Shown here one piece after another: positions 16,678 to 24,885 of a stretch of DNA of 54,336 nucleotides (position 1 is the first letter of the stretch; each line of letters begins with the position of its first letter). Source of the DNA: Extensimonas vulgaris (GTDB taxonomy: Bacteria; Pseudomonadota; Gammaproteobacteria; Burkholderiales; Burkholderiaceae_C); assembly GCF_003337425.1 (NCBI RefSeq), contig NZ_QPJU01000012.1, positions 1-54,336 on the forward strand, written 5' to 3'. The notes under the pieces are model-generated. The model saw nothing but the letters and a program-made list of their open reading frames with translations, had not been told where the DNA came from and made no database searches. The translations under genes were made by a program, and so were the position numbers.

Positions 16678-17270
16678 GCGCCCCGCTGTTGCACCTGCAG
16701 CCGGCCGACTGGCTGCAGCTTTTTCTCTACTACGCCTCGGTGTCGCTGCTCGCCGTGGGCGGCGCGATCGGCACGGCGCCCGACATGCACCGTTTTCTGG
16801 TCGTGCGCCAAGGCTGGCTCAGCGACGCGCAGTTCAGCGCCTCGATCGCGATCGCGCAGGCCGCACCGGGGCCGAATCTGCTGTTCATCGCCCTGCTCGG
16901 CTGGAACGTGGGCCTGAACGCGGGCGGCGCCGGTGCGCAGCGCTGGGCCCTGGCCACCTTGGGCATGCTGCTTGCCATGCTCGGCACGCTGCTGCCCAGC
17001 ACCACGCTGACCTGGTTGGCCACGCGCTGGGCGCAGCGCAACCGCACGCGACGCAGCGTGCGCGCTTTCAAGCAGGGGCTCGCACCGGTGGTGATCGGGC
17101 TGCTGCTCGCGACGACCTGGCTGCTCAGCAGCGCGCACGGCACCGTCACCCGCGCCTGGCCGCTGTGGCTGCTGACTGCGCTGGCCACGCTGCTCGTGTG
17201 GCGCACACGGTTGCACCTGCTGTGGCTGCTGGGCGCGGGCGCTTTGCTCGGCGCGCTGGGCTGGGTTTGA
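16674..17270 (+). CDS. Short-chain chromate transporter, second half
   Basis: A 198-residue membrane protein, the C-terminal-half partner of the preceding gene. It has YYASVSLLAVGGAIGTAPDMHRFLVVRQGWLSD and AIAQAAPGPNLLFIALLGWNVG, the counterpart of the PGPN motif in the first half, then repeated hydrophobic helices. Its ATG (16674) overlaps the TGA of the first half, so the two are co-translated. Opposite membrane topology of the two halves is expected from the family. Confidence 0.85.
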   Translation: MSAPLLHLQPADWLQLFLYYASVSLLAVGGAIGTAPDMHRFLVVRQGWLSDAQFSASIAIAQAAPGPNLLFIALLGWNVGLNAGGAGAQRWALATLGMLLAMLGTLLPSTTLTWLATRWAQRNRTRRSVRAFKQGLAPVVIGLLLATTWLLSSAHGTVTRAWPLWLLTALATLLVWRTRLHLLWLLGAGALLGALGWV

Positions 17271-17321
17271 GCAAGGTCTATGCACGCCAGTCGCATCTGC
17301 TGCAACAATGTGCGGCTACGC

Positions 17322-17487
17322 TAGTGCAGTGTTTGATGCTTGATGCGACAAAAATAAAACCGATGGATTTTTGGTCTGGGCAAGACGCAAACCACAGCGA
17401 TACCGGGCGGTATCGCGAGGATTTGCAACGCGGCCCAGGCCGAAAAGACGCGGTTTTATGTCGCAGATAGCGTCGAACACTGCACTA
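17322..17487 (+). repeat. Family A TA-flanked MITE-like element, copy 1
   Basis: A 166-bp near-palindrome bounded by TA. The left end TAGTGCAGTGTTTGATGCTTG and right end GTCGAACACTGCACTA are inverted repeats that extend inward, with mismatches, through TGCGACA and AAAACCG to a centre CGATACCgggcGGTATCG. No protein is encoded. A second copy lies at 36900-37063, and the ends resemble the IS630-like end at 54228. Its right TA appears to be the left TA of the family B element that follows. Confidence 0.85.
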
Positions 17488-17652
17488 GCAGCCTGTCGGA
17501 CTTTGGAATCGTCGGCTGCGAATGCGCCGCAACGGCCCATTTTTTACCGGCTTCTTGCCCCATAGTCCCGCTATGGGGCGGCGAATCCGGCAAAAACTGG
17601 TCTCGCCGGGGCGCCTTCTCGCTATCGACGCCCAAAGTCCGACAGGCTGCTA
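17486..17652 (+). repeat. Family B MITE-like element, copy 1
   Basis: A 167-bp near-palindrome with ends TAGCAGCCTGTCGGACTTTG and CAAAGTCCGACAGGCTGCTA. The inner part has CCCCATAG...CTATGGGG at the centre and GAATCGTCGGCTGCGAATGCG on the left arm. Other copies are at 32678-32847 (inverted) and 43109-43275. It abuts family A copy 1. Confidence 0.85.
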
Positions 17653-17685
17653 GCGCACCATAGTTTTCACTCCAAGGAGATCGCC

Positions 17686-18654
17686 ATGACCACACCCCCT
17701 TTGCGCCCGCTGGGTCGCTCCGGCCTGCAAGTTTCGCCGCTGTGCTTCGGCGGCAACGTGTTTGGCTGGACGGCCGACGAAGCCACCTCGTTCTCGCTGC
17801 TCGACGCCTGGGTCGATGCGGGCTTCAACTTCGTCGATACCGCAGACATGTATTCAAGCTGGGTGCCGGGGCACCAGGGCGGTGAGTCCGAGACCATCAT
17901 CGGCAAGTGGCTGCGCAAAAGCGGCAAACGCGACCGCATCGTGCTCGCGACCAAGGTCGGGAAGGAGATGGGTCCGGGCAAAAAAGGCCTGCGTCCCGCG
18001 TACATTCGCGCCGCCGTCGAAGATTCGCTGCGCCGCCTGCAGACCGACTACATCGACCTGTACCAATCGCACGAGGACGACCCCGACACACCGCTGGCCG
18101 AAACGCTCGAAGCCTTTGCCGCGCTCATCAAAGAGGGCAAGGTGCGCGCAATCGGTGCCTCGAACTACAGCGCGCCGCGCTTAGCCGAAGCGCTCGAGAC
18201 CAGCGTCGCGCTGGGCCTGCCGCGCTACGAAAGCCTGCAGCCGCTGTACAACCTCTACGATCGCGCGGTGTTCGAAGACGAACTACGCCCGATCTGCCTC
18301 GCCCATGAAATCGGCGTGATCAACTACTACGCGCTCGCCTCGGGCTTTCTGAGCGGCAAGTACCGCAGTGCCGAAGACGCCGGCAAAAGTCCGCGCGGCG
18401 CGGGCATCGTGGCGCAGTACCTGAACCCGCGCGGTCTGCGCATCCTGGCCACGCTCGACGAAGTGGCCGAACGCTACCAGGCCACGCCCGCCCAGGTCGC
18501 GCTGGCCTGGCAGATGGCACAGCCGGCCATCACGGCGCCGATCGTGAGTGCGACCTCGGTCGCCCAGTTGCAGGAATTGGTGGGCGCCACGCAGCTGCAA
18601 CTCGACCCCGACGCGCTCGAAGAGCTGACGCTGGACAGCGCCGAAGGGGTGTGA
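17686..18654 (+). CDS. Aldo/keto reductase
   Basis: A 322-residue TIM-barrel NADPH-dependent oxidoreductase of the YajO/Tas-like aldo/keto reductase group. The tetrad is visible: Asp51 and Tyr56 in FVDTADMYSSW, Lys in VLATKVGKE and His in YQSHEDDPD. The cofactor-binding end has ITAPIVSATSVAQLQELV. The ATG follows CCAAGGAGATCGCC. It stands alone, directly downstream of MITE A and B, which may carry or block its promoter. The substrate cannot be predicted. Confidence 0.93.
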   Translation: MTTPPLRPLGRSGLQVSPLCFGGNVFGWTADEATSFSLLDAWVDAGFNFVDTADMYSSWVPGHQGGESETIIGKWLRKSGKRDRIVLATKVGKEMGPGKKGLRPAYIRAAVEDSLRRLQTDYIDLYQSHEDDPDTPLAETLEAFAALIKEGKVRAIGASNYSAPRLAEALETSVALGLPRYESLQPLYNLYDRAVFEDELRPICLAHEIGVINYYALASGFLSGKYRSAEDAGKSPRGAGIVAQYLNPRGLRILATLDEVAERYQATPAQVALAWQMAQPAITAPIVSATSVAQLQELVGATQLQLDPDALEELTLDSAEGV

Positions 18655-18723
18655 GTCCATGGGCACTCGGCTTTGCCGCAGCGCCCTCATCTGCACTTCA
18701 CCGCGCAGCGGGAAATCTAAGCC

Positions 18724-19476
18724 TCAGCTTGCCGAGCGCTGGCGCAGCGCCTCGTACAGGCACACGCCGCTCGCGACCGAGACGTTGAGGCTCTCGACCG
18801 CGCCGCGCATGGGAATGTGCACGAGCGCATCGCAGGTCTTGCGTGTGAGCTGGCGCATGCCCTGCCCTTCGGCGCCCAGCACCAGCGCCGTGGGGCCGCG
18901 CAGGTCGGCCTGGTAGAGCGACTGCGGCGCGTCGTCGCTCGTGCCCAGCACCCAGATTGCGCGCTCCTTGAGCTCGCCCAGCGTGCGCGCGAGGTTGGTG
19001 ACCATGAAATACGGCACGGTCTCGGCCGCGCCGCTGGCGACCTTGGCCACGGTGGCGTTGATGCCCACGGCGTGGTCTTTGGGCGCGATCACGGCGTGCG
19101 CGCCCGCACCATCGGCCACGCGCAGGCAGGCGCCGAGGTTGTGCGGATCGGTCACGCCGTCGAGCACGAGCAACAGCGGCGGCGCGCCGCCCGCGGCTTC
19201 GAGGCCGTCGAGCAGATCGTCGAGCGAGCGCGCCTGCGCCAGCGGCTGCACGCGCGCCGCCACGCCCTGGTGCCCTTGCGTGCCCGCGAGCCGCGCGATG
19301 CGCAAACCGTCGGCCTCGATCAGCCGCACGCCGGCGGCACGCGCGCGCTCCAGAAACTGGCGCATGCGCGCATCGCGGCGCGTGGGCTCGTAATACACCT
19401 CGACGATGGACTCGGGCGCGGTCTTGAGGCGCACGCCCACGGCGTGGAAGCCGAACAGGACTTTGGGGCTGGACAT
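18724..19476 (-). CDS. rlmB: 23S rRNA (guanosine-2'-O)-methyltransferase RlmB
   Basis: A 250-residue SPOUT methyltransferase that modifies G2251 of 23S rRNA in E. coli. The N-terminal substrate-binding domain starts [13 protein letters not shown]. The trefoil-knot domain has [28 protein letters not shown], with the conserved N of [18 protein letters not shown] and [18 protein letters not shown]. The ATG at 19476 removes a 13-residue upstream extension. It begins 8 bases after the bioF stop and could be co-transcribed with bioADF. Confidence 0.95.
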   Translation of the reverse strand: MSSPKVLFGFHAVGVRLKTAPESIVEVYYEPTRRDARMRQFLERARAAGVRLIEADGLRIARLAGTQGHQGVAARVQPLAQARSLDDLLDGLEAAGGAPPLLLVLDGVTDPHNLGACLRVADGAGAHAVIAPKDHAVGINATVAKVASGAAETVPYFMVTNLARTLGELKERAIWVLGTSDDAPQSLYQADLRGPTALVLGAEGQGMRQLTRKTCDALVHIPMRGAVESLNVSVASGVCLYEALRQRSAS

Positions 19477-19483
19477 GGGGGGA

Positions 19484-20722
19484 TTATCGGCGGCGCGCAA
19501 TCTCAGAGAGCGCATCGACCAGCCGCTGCACGTCGTGCGCCGTGTGCGCGGCCGAGAGCGCGATGCGCAGGCGCGCGGTGCCTGCAGGCACGGTGGGCGG
19601 GCGGATCGCGGGCACCCACAGGCCTTGCTGGCGCAGGCTTTCCATGGCGGCCAGGGCGCGCGCGTTGTCGCCGATCACGAGCGCCTGCACGGGCGTGCGC
19701 GAATCGAGCAGGCGCCAGCCCGTGGCGGCGTTGCACAGCGGCAGCAGCCCGGCGCGCAGCTGCGCCACGCGCGCCTGCAGCTGCGCGCGCAGCGCGTCGC
19801 CCTGTTCGATCAGGTGCACGCTGGTGCGCAAGGCGTTGGCCAGCAGCGCGGGCGCGGCGGTGGCAAAGGTGTAGGTGCGCGCTTTTTGCAGCAGCCATTC
19901 GATCAGCGTCGCATCACCGGCCACAAAGGCGCCGGCCACGCCCGCGGCCTTGCTCAGCGTGGCCATGTAGAGCACGCGGCGTGCCGCCTGCGCGCCCGTG
20001 AGCCCGGCCTCGGCCAGGCTGCCGCGCCCCTGCGGCCCGAGCACGCCGAAGCCGTGCGCATCATCGAGCAGCAGCAGCGCGTCGTAGCGCTCGCACAGCG
20101 CCAGCAGCGCGCGGATGTCGGCCACGTCGCCGTCCATGCTGAACACCGCGTCGCTGATGACGAGCTTGCGCCGCTGCGTGCTTTGCGCCAGCGCTTGCTC
20201 GAGCGCCACGAGGTCGGCATGCGCGTAGCGGTGGATCTGCGCGCCCGACAGGCGTGCGCCGTCGATCAGGCAGGCATGGTTGAGCGCGTCGGAAAACAAG
20301 GCGTCGCCGGGGCCGACGAGCGCCGGGATGATGCCGGTGTTGGTGGCATAGCCGGCGTAGAAATAGAGCGCGCGCGGCAGCTGCACGAACTCCGCGAGCG
20401 CTTGCTCGAGCGCGGCGTTGGCCACGCTGTGGCCACTGACCATGGGCGAGCCGCCCGCGCCCACGCCGTACGTCCAGCTCGCATCGCGCGCGGCCTGCGC
20501 GAGCGCGGGGTGCGTGGCCAGGCCCAGGTAATCGTTGCTGCAAAAGGCGAGCATGAGCGCACCATCGACCCACAGCTGCGCGCCCTGCCCGGGCATGGTG
20601 ACGCGGCGCTGACGGCGCAGCTGCGCGCGTTCGATCTCGGCCAGGCGCGCGGGGATTTCATCGAGCCACGAAGTGGGCGTAGAGGCTTCACCCGCAGCGA
20701 GCGGGGTTGGGGAAAGAGACAT
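19484..20722 (-). CDS. bioF: 8-amino-7-oxononanoate synthase
   Basis: A 412-residue PLP enzyme that joins pimeloyl-ACP/CoA with alanine in biotin synthesis. Visible are [43 protein letters not shown], the PLP-site [15 protein letters not shown] and the Schiff-base lysine in [14 protein letters not shown]. The ATG at 20722 gives the usual family length; upstream codons fall inside family D repeat sequence. It is third in bioA-bioD-bioF. No bioB or bioC is in the window. Confidence 0.95.
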   Translation of the reverse strand: MSLSPTPLAAGEASTPTSWLDEIPARLAEIERAQLRRQRRVTMPGQGAQLWVDGALMLAFCSNDYLGLATHPALAQAARDASWTYGVGAGGSPMVSGHSVANAALEQALAEFVQLPRALYFYAGYATNTGIIPALVGPGDALFSDALNHACLIDGARLSGAQIHRYAHADLVALEQALAQSTQRRKLVISDAVFSMDGDVADIRALLALCERYDALLLLDDAHGFGVLGPQGRGSLAEAGLTGAQAARRVLYMATLSKAAGVAGAFVAGDATLIEWLLQKARTYTFATAAPALLANALRTSVHLIEQGDALRAQLQARVAQLRAGLLPLCNAATGWRLLDSRTPVQALVIGDNARALAAMESLRQQGLWVPAIRPPTVPAGTARLRIALSAAHTAHDVQRLVDALSEIARRR

Positions 20723-20750
20723 GGAATTTTGGCTTTTTTGCTTCTCAAAG

Positions 20751-20793
20751 TGTAGCTGCTTGCGCTTATCGGATAAGCGCAAGCAACGTTTTT
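20751..20793. repeat. Family D REP-like palindrome, copy 3 (most perfect)
   Basis: GCTTGCGCTTATC and GATAAGCGCAAGC form a near-perfect 13-bp stem around one base, flanked by TGTAGCT and AACGTTTTT. It sits between bioD (stop 20825) and bioF (start 20722), so in the bio transcript it would be a strong hairpin between two cistrons. Confidence 0.75.
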
Positions 20794-20824
20794 AGGAGAA
20801 AGGTTTTTGCTATTTAAAAGATAG

Positions 20825-21559
20825 TCAACGGCGCAGCCATTCCGGCGGCAGCGCGAGCTCTACGGCAGCGCTTAGCGGCTGCGTCAGGTAGCCTATGCGG
20901 CCCAGCAGGGGCGCGCCCAGGTGGCGGCGCAGGTAGGCGACGTTGTCTTCGACGGCGGCCATGTCAGGGTCGATCTGGTTTGCCACCCAGCCGGCGAGCG
21001 GCAGGCCGCGCGCGCGGATCGCCTGCGCCGTGAGTAGCGCGTGGTTCAGACAACCCAGGCGCAGTCCAACGACGAGCACCACGGGAATGGCGAGCGCCTG
21101 CGCCAGGTCGGCGATGGTGCAGTCTTCGGCCAGCGGCACCAAAAAACCGCCCGCTCCTTCCACGACCACGGCGTCGGCATGCTCGCACAGCGCCTCGTAG
21201 CGGGCCTGCAGCGCGGGCACGCTGATGCGCACGCCCGCGCGCTCTGCGGCCAGGTGCGGCGAGAGCGGATCGGGCAGCAGCACGGGGTTGTCGAGCGCAG
21301 GCGGCACGGCCACGGTGGAGGCGGCGCGCAGCTGCAGCGCGTCTTCGCTTGCCGGGCCTTGCGGCGTATGAATAGTGCCGGCGGCCACGGGCTTCATGCC
21401 GACCACGCGCGGGTAGTGGCGCGCGAGCGCGCGCAGCAGCGCCGCGCTGACCAGCGACTTGCCCACGCCGGTGTCGGTGCCGGTGACGAAACAGGCGAAC
21501 GCGGGTGACGGAATCAATTGCATGCGATGTGCCGCGGCCGTGTGCGTAGCGCCGTTCAT
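20825..21559 (-). CDS. bioD: Dethiobiotin synthetase
   Basis: A 244-residue ATP-dependent carboxylase that closes the ureido ring of dethiobiotin. The P-loop FVTGTDTGVGKSLVSAALL starts near residue 23, VGMKPVAAG provides the substrate lysine, VVVEGAGGFLVPL is the second conserved motif, and LVVGLRLGCLNHALLTAQAI follows. The ATG (21557-21559) overlaps the bioA TGA (21556-21558). A longer frame upstream only reads through bioA in another phase. Confidence 0.96.
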   Translation of the reverse strand: MNGATHTAAAHRMQLIPSPAFACFVTGTDTGVGKSLVSAALLRALARHYPRVVGMKPVAAGTIHTPQGPASEDALQLRAASTVAVPPALDNPVLLPDPLSPHLAAERAGVRISVPALQARYEALCEHADAVVVEGAGGFLVPLAEDCTIADLAQALAIPVVLVVGLRLGCLNHALLTAQAIRARGLPLAGWVANQIDPDMAAVEDNVAYLRRHLGAPLLGRIGYLTQPLSAAVELALPPEWLRR

Positions 21560-22935
21560 GCCTGCCCCTCCTCGGCCAGCGTGGCTTCGAGCGCACCGAG
21601 CGCGCCGCGCGCGAGCCAGTCGATCGCCTCCTCGTCCATCACGTAGGGCGGCATGATGTAGAGCGCGTGCCCAATGGGGCGCAGCAGCACGCCGTGCGCG
21701 AGCGCGTGGTGGTGCAGGCGCTGGCTGAAGTCGGGCAGGCGCGTTTGCACGTCCCAGGCCCAGATCATGCCCTGGTGCCGTGCATGACGCACGCGCGGAT
21801 GGTCGGAGAGCGGCGCGAGCGCCGTGCTGATCTGCTGCGCGAGCGTCTGGTTGCGTGCGATCGCCTGGGTCTGTGCAAAAAGCTCCAGCGTCGCGAGCGC
21901 CGCGCGGCATGCGAGCGGATTGCCGGTGTAGGAGTGCGAATGCAAGAAGCCACGCGCCACTTCATCGTCGTAAAACGCCTCATAGACCGTGTCGGTCGTG
22001 AGCACCACCGACAGCGGCAGCGTGCCGCCCGTGATCCCCTTGGAGAGGCATAGAAAATCCGGCCGTATGCCCGCCTGCTGGTGCGCGAACAGGCTGCCCG
22101 TGCGCCCGAAGCCCGTGGCGATCTCATCGACCACCAGGTGCACCTCGTAGCGGTCGCACAGCGCGCGCGCCTCGCGCAGGTACAGCGGGTCGTACATCGC
22201 CATGCCGGCAGCGCACTGCACCAGCGGCTCGAGGATCAGCGCGGCGGTTTCGGCATGGTGCGCCGCAAGCCAGGCCTCGAGCGTGCGCGCGCAGCGCTGC
22301 GCCACGTCGGCGGCGCTCTCGCCGGGCTGCGCCTGGCGCGCGTCGGGGCTGGGCACGGTGGCACCCAGGCGCACCAGCGGGGCGTAGGCGGTGCGGAAGA
22401 TGTCGATGTCGGTCACGGCCAGCGCGCCCACGGTTTCGCCATGGTAGCCGCCCGCAAGGCCGACGAAGCGGCATTTTTCGGGCCGGCCGGCGTTGCGCCA
22501 GTAGTGCGCGCTCATCTTGAGTGCGATCTCGGTCGCCGAGGCGCCGTCGCTGCCGTAAAAGGCGTGCCCCAGCCCGGTCAGCTCGTGCAGGCGCTGCGAC
22601 AGCTCCACCACGGGCGCGTGCGTGAAGCCCGCGAGCATCACGTGGTCGAGCTGCGCAAGCTGCTCGCGCAGCGCCGCCTGGATGTGCGGATGGCTGTGCC
22701 CGAACAGGTTGACCCACCACGAGCTCAGCGCGTCCAGGATGCGCCGGCCCTGGTAGTCATAAAGCCACACACCGGCGGCGCGCGCGATCGACACCAGCGG
22801 CACCGCACGCGGGCCTGCGTGCTGCTTCATCTGCGTGCAGGGGTGCCAGACGTACTGCAGGCTGCGCTGCGCCAAGGCGTCGTGCGGATCGGGGAACGAA
22901 GGGGTGGTAGGAGTTGCAGCAGAAAAAGAGGGCAT
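21556..22935 (-). CDS. bioA: Adenosylmethionine-8-amino-7-oxononanoate aminotransferase
   Basis: A 459-residue PLP aminotransferase that uses SAM as amino donor in biotin synthesis. Motifs are VWHPCTQMKQH near residue 30, LDALSSWWVNLFGHSHPHI, FYGSDGASATEIALKM, GLAGGYHGETVGAL, VDEIATGFGRTG and the PLP lysine in FLCLSKGITGG. The ATG at 22935 follows AAAAAGAGGGC-like sequence oppositely read and gives family length; an upstream extension is rejected. It is the first gene of bioADF. I see no BirA-type operator. Confidence 0.96.
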   Translation of the reverse strand: MPSFSAATPTTPSFPDPHDALAQRSLQYVWHPCTQMKQHAGPRAVPLVSIARAAGVWLYDYQGRRILDALSSWWVNLFGHSHPHIQAALREQLAQLDHVMLAGFTHAPVVELSQRLHELTGLGHAFYGSDGASATEIALKMSAHYWRNAGRPEKCRFVGLAGGYHGETVGALAVTDIDIFRTAYAPLVRLGATVPSPDARQAQPGESAADVAQRCARTLEAWLAAHHAETAALILEPLVQCAAGMAMYDPLYLREARALCDRYEVHLVVDEIATGFGRTGSLFAHQQAGIRPDFLCLSKGITGGTLPLSVVLTTDTVYEAFYDDEVARGFLHSHSYTGNPLACRAALATLELFAQTQAIARNQTLAQQISTALAPLSDHPRVRHARHQGMIWAWDVQTRLPDFSQRLHHHALAHGVLLRPIGHALYIMPPYVMDEEAIDWLARGALGALEATLAEEGQA

Positions 22936-23020
22936 GCGGTCGAAACTTGGCGAAAAACGAAGCAATGCGCAGTGTAAAACCCGGGCCGTCCGGGCGCGTA
23001 CTACGGCCCAGCCAGGGCAA

Positions 23021-24163
23021 CTACTGGGCCACGCGGGGGATGCGCGGGCGCACGGCCGGAACGACCTTGAGCTCCAGCGTAGCATCACCGCGCTGCAGCG
23101 TGAAAGTGCTGGGCGTGCCCGGTTTGAGCGCTGCAACCGTGGTGAGCAATTCTGAGACATTGGCCACCGGCTTGCCGTCGATTTGCAAAATCACATCCCC
23201 TGGCCGCAGACCTGCACGCGCTGCCGGCCCGCCTTGCAACACCCCGGTGATGAGCACGCCGCGGTCGGCCTTGACGCCAAAAGTCTGGGCCAGTTCTGGC
23301 GAAAGCTCATTGGGCTCCACACCGATCCAGCCACGCGTTACCTGGCCATCTTTGATGATGCCCTCCAACACTTGCTTTGCGGTCGCCACCGGAATGGCAA
23401 AGCCAATGCCCATGCTGCCGCCAGAGCGCGAATAAATGGCCGTGTTGATGCCCACGAGGTTACCCTGCACGTCGATCAGCGCTCCACCCGAATTGCCCGG
23501 GTTGATTGCAGCGTCGGTCTGGATGAAGTTCTCGAACGTATTGATGCCGAGCTGGCTACGCCCCAAGGCGCTCACGATACCGCCGGTGACGGTCTGGCCG
23601 ACGCCAAAAGGGTTGCCTATGGCCAGCACTTGATCTCCCACGTCCAGGCTGTCGGAGTTGCCCAAGATGATCACAGGAAGTTTTTCGAGATCGATCTTGA
23701 GTACGGCAAGGTCGGTGTCGGGGTCCGTCCCCACGACGCGCGCGCGGCTGCGGCGCCCGTCCATGAGCGAGACGTCGATTTCGTCCGCGCCTTCGACGAC
23801 GTGGTTATTGGTGAGGATGTAGCCCGTCGGACTGACGATGACGCCGCTGCCCAAACCGATTTGCGTTTGGTTCGGAACATCACCAAAGAAAAACCGGAAC
23901 CAGGGATCATTGATGCGCGGAATGCGCACCTCTTTGCTCGTGGTGATGCTCACCACGGCCGGCAGCGCCTTGTGCACCGCGACACGAAAACTCCCGGGCG
24001 GAACCACAGAACCGCTAGTAGCTGGCGCCTCGAACAACGCCACGCCGGCTCTGGGGTACCAGGGAGATTGCCGCACCCAGTCTGGCTGCAAAGTGGCGAC
24101 CACGAAATACAGCGCGACGCCTACCGTCACGGTTTGGGCAAACAACAGCCAGAAACGTTTCAT
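23021..24163 (-). CDS. DegS-like membrane-anchored serine protease with one PDZ domain
   Basis: A 380-residue periplasmic HtrA-family protease held by an N-terminal helix (MKRFWLLFAQTVTVGVALYFVVATL). The catalytic triad is clear: His in LTNNHVVEGADE, Asp in DTDLAVLKID and Ser in INPGNSGGALIDVQG. One PDZ domain follows (GWIGVEPNELSPELAQTFG, then GPAARAGLRPGDVILQIDGKPV). One PDZ plus a membrane anchor fits DegS rather than DegP/DegQ. In gammaproteobacteria DegS starts the sigmaE envelope-stress cascade, but no rse genes lie nearby, so that role is inferred. The ATG at 24163 avoids a 23-residue extension. Confidence 0.9.
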   Translation of the reverse strand: MKRFWLLFAQTVTVGVALYFVVATLQPDWVRQSPWYPRAGVALFEAPATSGSVVPPGSFRVAVHKALPAVVSITTSKEVRIPRINDPWFRFFFGDVPNQTQIGLGSGVIVSPTGYILTNNHVVEGADEIDVSLMDGRRSRARVVGTDPDTDLAVLKIDLEKLPVIILGNSDSLDVGDQVLAIGNPFGVGQTVTGGIVSALGRSQLGINTFENFIQTDAAINPGNSGGALIDVQGNLVGINTAIYSRSGGSMGIGFAIPVATAKQVLEGIIKDGQVTRGWIGVEPNELSPELAQTFGVKADRGVLITGVLQGGPAARAGLRPGDVILQIDGKPVANVSELLTTVAALKPGTPSTFTLQRGDATLELKVVPAVRPRIPRVAQ

Positions 24164-24191
24164 CGTTGAAGTTCCAAAAACATAGTGACTC

Positions 24192-24263
24192 GACTTACTC
24201 GGGATTCGGCAAGGCGTTCGCGCCATGGCCACACGCCTCGCGGCATCCTTGTTGACGCAAGTC
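24192..24263 (-). repeat. Family C intergenic palindromic repeat, copy 2
   Basis: On the minus strand it runs from GACTTGCGTCAACAAGGATGC through TGGCCATGGCGCGAACGCC to GAGTAAGTC. Same order of blocks as copies 1 and 4, with the more diverged right part. It lies 59 bases from copy 3 in the same orientation. Confidence 0.75.
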
Positions 24264-24322
24264 CAGCGCGCATGTGGCGTGGCTATTGTCGCTTAGCGCG
24301 GCAACGGCTGCGACATTGACAC

Positions 24323-24399
24323 GACTCACGCAAATCGGGGTGAGGCAAGGCGCTCGCCCCATGGCAAAACACTCTACGGCATCCTTGTTTGCGTAAGTC
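24323..24399 (-). repeat. Family C intergenic palindromic repeat, copy 3
   Basis: On the minus strand, GACTTACGCAAACAAGGATGC, then TTTTGCCATGGGGCGAGCGCC, then ATTTGCGTGAGTC. Terminal inverted repeats GACTTACGCAAA / TTTGCGTGAGTC are near perfect. It lies in the leader of the K+ channel gene, 48 bases from its ATG. Confidence 0.82.
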
Positions 24400-24447
24400 C
24401 AGATTGATAATGGCGCTGGCATCCTGCATGCGCGTCCAAGCCCGAAC

Positions 24448-24867
24448 ATGAAACGACCAACCCCATCCAAACGAATCCACCTGGCCCGGCAGGGCGTGCT
24501 CTATTCGCTGATTTTGTGTTCACTGATCCTGGGCTTGGGTGGCGTCGGCTTTTGGGCGCTCGACCCCCAGATCGAAACCTTTTCCGACGGTTTGTGGCTG
24601 GCCTTCACCACGGCGGCCACCGTGGGTTATGGCGACTTGGTGCCGAGCACCCATTTTTCGCGGATGTTCGCTGTCATCGTCGTGCTGCTCGGTTTGGCTG
24701 TGTTGTCGATCGCCACCGCCTCGCTCGCAGCGATCTTTGTCGAGAAAGATGTGGAGGTCGAAGAAAACCAGCTGGAAAACGACTTGATGCTGGAACTCAT
24801 ACGGCTGCGCGAGGATGTACGCATGCTGCGCACCGAGGTACGCGCACTGCGCGATCGCATCGAATGA
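24448..24867 (+). CDS. Two-helix potassium channel with C-terminal coiled coil
   Basis: A 139-residue inner-membrane ion channel. Helix 1 is LYSLILCSLILGLGGVGFWAL, the pore loop carries FTTAATVGYGDLVPST with the K+ selectivity filter TVGYGD, and helix 2 is MFAVIVVLLGLAVLSIATASLAAIFV. The last 45 residues are charged heptad-like sequence (EVEENQLENDLMLELIRLREDVRMLRTEV, read in parts), likely a tetrameric coiled coil. There is no RCK domain, so gating is unknown. No strong ribosome-binding site precedes the ATG. It converges on the secreted-protein gene, leaving 18 bases between stops. Confidence 0.88.
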   Translation: MKRPTPSKRIHLARQGVLYSLILCSLILGLGGVGFWALDPQIETFSDGLWLAFTTAATVGYGDLVPSTHFSRMFAVIVVLLGLAVLSIATASLAAIFVEKDVEVEENQLENDLMLELIRLREDVRMLRTEVRALRDRIE

Positions 24868-24885
24868 GGCCGAGCAGCTTGCGCA

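Noticed and set aside
17322..17565. Short open frames inside family A and B elements, such as one beginning MQCLMLDAT.
   Set aside because: The palindromic repeats are open by chance. Frames occur on both strands, differ between copies and lack ribosome-binding sites.
22935..23020. BirA-regulated bio operator upstream of bioA.
   Set aside because: No TTGTAAAC...TTAACAA-like palindrome is present; only an isolated GTGTAAAA was seen.
24192..24399. CRISPR-like repeat pair with a spacer.
   Set aside because: Only two units of ~75 bp, divergent from each other, found dispersed elsewhere singly. They behave as intergenic palindromes.
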